This document shows, in pieces, positions 13,481 through 17,067 of a stretch of DNA of 17,067 nucleotides. The stretch is from the NCBI GenBank assembly GCA_002314885.1, contig DCHT01000002.1, forward strand, positions 556 to 17,622, in the 5' to 3' direction. The stretch comes from Bacteroidales bacterium UBA1745. Its GTDB lineage: Bacteria > Bacteroidota > Bacteroidia > Bacteroidales > UBA932. A program made the position numbers and the translations under genes. The first letter of the stretch is position 1. Each line of letters opens with the position of its first letter. The notes under the pieces were generated by a model. It saw nothing but the letters and a program-made list of their open reading frames with translations. It was not told where the DNA came from and made no database searches.

Positions 13481-14443
13481 ATGGGTTTGAATACAGCGTA
13501 TTATGACAAGGAGATGGAGTGCGAATCCAGGTTTCGCAAGGACGGACCATTCTGGCATTTGTGCACTCCCGGAGAGGTGCAGGAGATAATATTTATAGAG
13601 GAAGCGGACTTCAGATATGCGATTACGGCTCTCGGACTCGCGTTGTCGGCACTACGAGAGAATACCGGAGCCACGATGTCATGTGTGGTGATACTCGCAT
13701 ACGCTGTGATGAGCAACCACATCCACCTGATTCTGGCTGGTCCTAAGGAAGCCTGCCTGGCGCTCTTTGAGGAATGGAAACGCCTGCTGAAGAAGTACTT
13801 CGCGCGTCAGGGCCGTATACTGTCCTGGCGCAATTTCGAGATCGCGGAACCGATTCAGATTACCGACCTTCGTATGCTCCGCACCGAACTGGCCTACTGC
13901 AACCGCAACGGCTTCGTCGAAGGTCTGTGTCCGACTCCGTTCACCTACCCCTGGGGCAGCGGCCAATACTATTTTTCTATGCCTCAGGCCGCTGGGATGC
14001 CGTTTAATGAGCTCCCATATAATGTCAAAAGAAGTATGCTGCAATCCAGAGCTCAGACATTACCCAAAGAGTACAAAGCAATTGAGGGTATGCTGGATCC
14101 TCGCTCATTCTGTCAATTTGATAAAGGAATGGCTTATTTCTCTAACGGGTACTTCTATTTCTCGGATATTACAAGAAATATGGAGGCCTTCAGCGAAAGT
14201 GCCAAACGCCTGAAGGACAGGGTTTTCCTGACTGATTCCGAGCTGTATGTCGCATTGTTGCAACTCTGCAAACGTAATTTTGGAGTCAATAGTCCAAAGG
14301 AGTTGGATCCGAATTCAAAACTGGAAACAGCTAAGTTGCTGCATACGACATATAACGCGACAAACGGGCAAATATGCAGACTGCTGCACCTTCAGAAGGC
14401 CATTGTGGATCAGTTATTTCCGCAAAAAACAAGAAAAAGGTGA
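13481..14443 (+). CDS. REP-associated tyrosine transposase (RAYT), Y1/HUH family
   Basis: The 320-residue protein has the IS200/TnpA-REP fold. The HUH motif is in AVMSNHIHLILAG (His80-Ile-His82) and the likely nucleophile is Tyr139 in LAYCNRNGF, 57 residues on. It is followed by the family's Trp-containing block (TPFTYPWGSGQYYF, cf. WSS...Y in RAYTs). RAYTs nick single-stranded REP hairpins and are usually single-copy, domesticated relatives of IS200/IS605 transposases. The C-terminal half (about 175-320) adds a helical, possibly DNA-binding region (SKLETAKLLHTTYNATNGQI, RLLHLQKAIVDQLF). I chose the ATG at 13481, with GGAAAAA upstream; an in-frame TTG at 13460 is an alternative. The first half has GC-rich, host-like codons while the part after about 14000 is more AT-rich. 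The gene is bracketed by related palindromes at 12200-12289 and 14448-14476. Confidence 0.83.
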   Translation: MGLNTAYYDKEMECESRFRKDGPFWHLCTPGEVQEIIFIEEADFRYAITALGLALSALRENTGATMSCVVILAYAVMSNHIHLILAGPKEACLALFEEWKRLLKKYFARQGRILSWRNFEIAEPIQITDLRMLRTELAYCNRNGFVEGLCPTPFTYPWGSGQYYFSMPQAAGMPFNELPYNVKRSMLQSRAQTLPKEYKAIEGMLDPRSFCQFDKGMAYFSNGYFYFSDITRNMEAFSESAKRLKDRVFLTDSELYVALLQLCKRNFGVNSPKELDPNSKLETAKLLHTTYNATNGQICRLLHLQKAIVDQLFPQKTRKR

Positions 14444-14447
14444 ATTT

Positions 14448-14476
14448 CGGGTGCAAAACAGGCTCTTTTTCACCCG
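14448..14476. repeat. REP-like palindrome H3, directly after the RAYT gene
   Basis: CGGGTG...CACCCG arms enclose CAAAA-CA-GGCT-C-TTTT. The core differs from H1 at only a few of 29 positions and has the same orientation. It begins 4 nt after the RAYT stop and could also terminate that gene. The stem has mismatches (C for A at 14454), so it is a decayed copy. Confidence 0.75.
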
Positions 14477-14487
14477 CTTGTAAGTGC

Positions 14488-14530
14488 TAACTGAAAATTG
14501 AACAGTCGCGCTAATTGAAAATTGAACAGT
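14488..14530 (+). repeat. Left-end direct repeats of the IS21 element
   Basis: TAACTGAAAATTGAACAGT (14488-14506) and TAATTGAAAATTGAACAGT (14512-14530) differ at one base and start 24 bp apart. They are probable transposase-binding repeats. TTGACA (14530-14535) overlaps the end of the second copy and could serve as a -35-like element for istA. Confidence 0.8.
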
Positions 14531-14585
14531 TGACATCACGAAGGTTCGGCAGTATTTGCCACCTCAAGAAGTGTATGTTTAACTT

Positions 14586-14610
14586 TCGGGTGCTATCCCA
14601 AAACACCCGA
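14586..14610 (+). promoter_or_regulatory. Hairpin in the istA leader
   Basis: TCGGGTG (14586-14592) pairs with CACCCGA (14604-14610) around an 11-nt loop and ends 4 nt before the istA ATG. In mRNA it would cover the ribosome landing site. It may limit transposase translation; its CGGGTG/CACCCG arms echo the REP-like palindromes. Confidence 0.5.
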
Positions 14611-14614
14611 CAAA

Positions 14615-16162
14615 ATGATCGATTGCGTGAAAAGAAACGAGATTTTCAGTGCTTTCAAGCACGGGCTGTCGAACAGCGAGATCGCTCGACTAGCCGATTG
14701 CAGCCGCACCAAAGTGGTCGGACTGCGAAAGCTCTATGATGCGACTCTGGATGACAAGGAGAATCCAGAGGCACTTCAGGACTTAATTCTAACCAAGCCT
14801 ACCTACAAGCCCAGAGAAAAGGTCTATCATGTCCTCTCTGATGAGATGAGAAAACTCATTGACGAGGAACTTGAGAAGAATGCCAAGAAGACAGCTCTGG
14901 GTCAGCGTAAGCAGCTGAAGAAGGTTCAGGACATCCACAATGACCTCTGCAAGGCAGGATATCAGGTCAGCTACAGTACCGTCACGAAATATGTGCGTGA
15001 TAGGAAGGCTGAACTGGATAGCGCAACCAGGGAATGCTTCATCAAGCAGAAATATGTACCTGGTCAACGCCTCGAATATGATTGGGGTGAGGTGAAAATC
15101 TTCATCAAGGGTGAACTGAAGTCATTCAACATGGCAGCCGTCGCATTCTGCAGCAATGGCAGGTGGGCTCGACTGTTCACTCGTCAGGACAAACAGGCCA
15201 TGATGGAAGCACACGTCGAATGCTTCCACTATTTCGGGCGCGTCCCAGAGGAGATGGTATATGATAACATGAGGACGGCTGTAAAGAGTTTTGTCGGCGA
15301 GAAGAAGCCGACCACTGAGCTCATGCAGCTTGAAGCATACTACGGATTCAGGCATATGTTCTGCAACGCCAGGTCGGGTAACGAGAAGGGGCATGTCGAG
15401 AAGTCCGTGGAAGTGATCCGCAGGCTCGCCTTTGCATACAGGGACCACTTCGACTCGCTGGATGAAGCGAATGAGTATCTGATCGGTGTATGCGAAGATG
15501 AAAACAAGAAGATTTGGGATAGGGTTCAGGAAGAACTGGATGCAATGAGACCTGCATCGCCGGTGCCGATGACATGTTTCGAGGCATATCACAGGAATGT
15601 GGACAAGGAGTCCGTCATAAGCGTGGAATCCAACAAGTACTCTGTGCCGTCGGACTATGTCGGGAAAAGTGTCTGGGTCAAAAAGTACAGCGATACGATA
15701 GTAGTCTTCGACACCGACTCCAAGGATAAGATGGAGATTGCCAGACATCAGAGGATACACGGTTCAGACCAGTGGCAGCTCGACCTGCAGCATTATCTCA
15801 AGGTGCTTAGGTACAAGCCGGGCGCAGTCAGGAACTCCATGGCCTTGAGGCAATCTCCTGCCGAGCTGCAGGAACTCTTCGACAGGTACTTCAAGGATAC
15901 ACCGAAGCAGTTCATAGACCTGCTGCTCTGGGCCAGGGACAACAACCACACATTCCAGGACCTCTGTTCATCAGTCCAGGTCGCAAGGATGAAAGGCATA
16001 CGCGACATCAACGTGGACAGTCTCAAATCAGTACTTGCAGACTGCCAGAAGATGGTGGAGGTGATTCAGATGCCATGGACGCAGACGATAGAAAGCGGTT
16101 CTACTCAGAACTTCGCGACTTTGCGCAGACTCTTCAACACAAACACACAGAAACAGTCATAG
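14615..16162 (+). CDS. istA: IS21-family transposase IstA
   Basis: The 515-residue DDE transposase is full length for IstA. An N-terminal helix-turn-helix lies at about 8-40 (AFKHGLSNSEIARLADCSRT, typical of IS21). The rve integrase core starts near 145. Catalytic acidic residues are visible as Asp156 in LEYDWGE, Asp217 in VYDNMR, and a Glu in NEKGHVEKS (Glu257 or Glu262). The Mu-type C-terminal beta-barrel segment (around 325-375: SVESNKYSVPSDYVGKSVWV) follows. It cuts and joins the IS ends with IstB's help. The ATG at 14615 lies just after a leader hairpin. The frame is intact, so the element may be active. Confidence 0.95.
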   Translation: MIDCVKRNEIFSAFKHGLSNSEIARLADCSRTKVVGLRKLYDATLDDKENPEALQDLILTKPTYKPREKVYHVLSDEMRKLIDEELEKNAKKTALGQRKQLKKVQDIHNDLCKAGYQVSYSTVTKYVRDRKAELDSATRECFIKQKYVPGQRLEYDWGEVKIFIKGELKSFNMAAVAFCSNGRWARLFTRQDKQAMMEAHVECFHYFGRVPEEMVYDNMRTAVKSFVGEKKPTTELMQLEAYYGFRHMFCNARSGNEKGHVEKSVEVIRRLAFAYRDHFDSLDEANEYLIGVCEDENKKIWDRVQEELDAMRPASPVPMTCFEAYHRNVDKESVISVESNKYSVPSDYVGKSVWVKKYSDTIVVFDTDSKDKMEIARHQRIHGSDQWQLDLQHYLKVLRYKPGAVRNSMALRQSPAELQELFDRYFKDTPKQFIDLLLWARDNNHTFQDLCSSVQVARMKGIRDINVDSLKSVLADCQKMVEVIQMPWTQTIESGSTQNFATLRRLFNTNTQKQS

Positions 16163-16165
16163 ACA

Positions 16166-16951
16166 ATGGAAACAACATCATACAAAGATTCAATCATAGA
16201 GAGCAGCAGGTCTCTCAAACTCGGCGGCATCAAGGGCTGCCTCGACATGCTCCTATCGGATGCAGTAAACGAAAAATGGTCCTACGACCGCTTCCTTTCC
16301 GAAGCTTTGGCAAAGGAGTGCGAGCATAGGGAGGAGCTCAAGATAAAGGGGCTCATAAAGAAGGCCAACTTCAATCCCATGAAGTATCTCGAAGATCTTG
16401 ACCGCACAGAACTGCCGAAGGACATGGCAATCGCCCTTCCTGAACTGGAAACGCTGGACTTCATCAAGACCGGCCAGAATGTGATCATGTATGGCAATCC
16501 TGGCACTGGCAAGTCCCATTGCGCCATCGGTCTTGGCGTAAAGGCATGCCTCGCAGGCTACAGCGTCCTCTTTGCGTCAGTCCCGAGGATGCTTGTGGAG
16601 ATAAAGGAGAGCGAATCGAAAAGAAAGCTGTCTCGTCTCCAGAAGAAGTTCGAGAAGTATGACCTCGCCATCCTGGATGAATGCGGTTACAAGTCACTTG
16701 ACAAGGTCGCTGCAGAACACCTGTTCAACCACATATCATTGAGGGCTGGCATGAAGTCTACCATCATCACGACCAATCTCGGTTTTGACAGATGGGACGA
16801 GATCTTCACTGACAAGATAATTGCCGCCGCCATCGTTGACAGACTCACATTCAAGTCATTCATAATTGATATGAACGGCCCATCATACCGTCTGAAGGCT
16901 ACGGAACAGTGGATCAACGAAAGGAAGAACACGGACAAGAGACACAAATAG
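16166..16951 (+). CDS. istB: IS21-family ATPase helper IstB
   Basis: The 261-residue AAA+ ATPase of the IstB/DnaC-like family shows Walker A GNPGTGKSH (110-118) and Walker B LAILDE (Asp171-Glu172). An Arg/Asn-bearing sensor region follows (STIITTNLGFDRWDEIFTD). It has the usual N-terminal helical region and IstB length. It starts 3 nt after the istA stop, so the two are translated as a pair. IstB assists IstA in transposition and target choice. The frame is intact. Confidence 0.96.
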   Translation: METTSYKDSIIESSRSLKLGGIKGCLDMLLSDAVNEKWSYDRFLSEALAKECEHREELKIKGLIKKANFNPMKYLEDLDRTELPKDMAIALPELETLDFIKTGQNVIMYGNPGTGKSHCAIGLGVKACLAGYSVLFASVPRMLVEIKESESKRKLSRLQKKFEKYDLAILDECGYKSLDKVAAEHLFNHISLRAGMKSTIITTNLGFDRWDEIFTDKIIAAAIVDRLTFKSFIIDMNGPSYRLKATEQWINERKNTDKRHK

Positions 16952-17067
16952 GCATAAGCGCCGAGTCTTGGGAGCGGGCGCAGCCCGCTCCCTTGATTAC
17001 TACCTCATGCTTTTACAACCGTATCATCGGGCACTTTCGGAAGACTGGAAATCGCATCCAGTTTGAC
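16952..17067 (+). other. Non-coding right part of the IS21 element
   Basis: This 116-bp stretch follows istB. Apart from the hairpin at 16970-16992 it holds a small inverted repeat ACTGGA...TCCAGT (17044-17049 and 17057-17062), which may belong to the right-end binding sites. No gene is seen. Confidence 0.6.
16970..16996 (+). terminator. Hairpin terminator after istB
   Basis: A perfect 10-bp GC-rich stem, GGGAGCGGGC with GCCCGCTCCC, has a GCA loop 18 nt after the istB stop. It is followed only by TTGATT, a weak T-run. Confidence 0.7.

Larger units (their letters stand above)
14479..17067 (+). mobile_element. IS21-family insertion sequence, right end outside the window
   Basis: The istA and istB genes in tandem define an IS21-family element. 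The left end is placed at about 14479, where TGTAAGTGC begins (TG is the usual IS21 terminus). Two near-identical 19-bp repeats follow within 52 bp, as is common at IS21 ends. No matching inverted repeat is seen before 17067, so the element probably extends a little beyond the window. The left boundary is uncertain by a few bases and the target duplication cannot be read. Confidence 0.8.

Noticed and set aside
16956..16965. AAGCGCCGAG shared with 12107-12116
   Set aside because: It is a single 10-bp match with different flanks in GC-rich DNA and is probably chance.

Overview
The window reads as chromosomal DNA of a moderately GC-rich member of the Bacteroidales, probably a gut or rumen lineage. 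The grounds are promoters that fit the Bacteroidetes -7 consensus TAnnTTTG, few Shine-Dalgarno sequences, LxxC-type lipoprotein signals, and gene families typical of the phylum. Species cannot be assigned by eye.

Layout. (1) 1-692, minus: the N-terminal part of a CNNM/DUF21 membrane protein cut by the window edge. (2) 736-5858, plus: a likely four-gene run of a transglutaminase-like lipoprotein, a family PL1 pectate lyase lipoprotein with a long Asp-Pro-Thr stalk, a DUF554 membrane protein, and an exported protein with a carboxypeptidase-regulatory-like domain. (3) 5883-8383: an AraC-family regulator divergent from a PLP-dependent beta-eliminating lyase. The lyase's substrate residues match tyrosine phenol-lyase rather than tryptophanase. 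Three phased direct repeats in the shared intergenic region look like the regulator's operators. (4) 8442-10828, minus: a compact cassette of acyl-adenylating ligase, dedicated acyl carrier protein and PlsC-type acyltransferase. It is divergent from a YghO-like GNAT protein (10940-12070).

(5) 12070-12355: a 275-bp convergent intergenic island packed with short tandem repeats and two strong, related palindromes in opposite orientation. (6) 12345-13292, minus: a His-rich cation diffusion facilitator (Zn/Co/Ni type efflux) with a palindromic candidate operator at its promoter. (7) 13481-14443, plus: a Y1/HUH transposase of the REP-associated type (RAYT), followed at once by a third copy of the same palindrome. 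(8) about 14479 to the right edge: an IS21-family insertion sequence (istA, istB) with repeated left-end sequences. Its right end is not in the window.

The most interesting unit is (5)+(7): a RAYT gene together with what look like its cognate REP/BIME palindromes. An IS21 element abuts one of them. Next come the phased operators of the AraC/tyrosine phenol-lyase pair, the ligase-ACP-acyltransferase cassette, and two overlapping divergent promoter pairs, one of which predicts leaderless mRNAs for both genes. No tRNA, rRNA or CRISPR array was seen.
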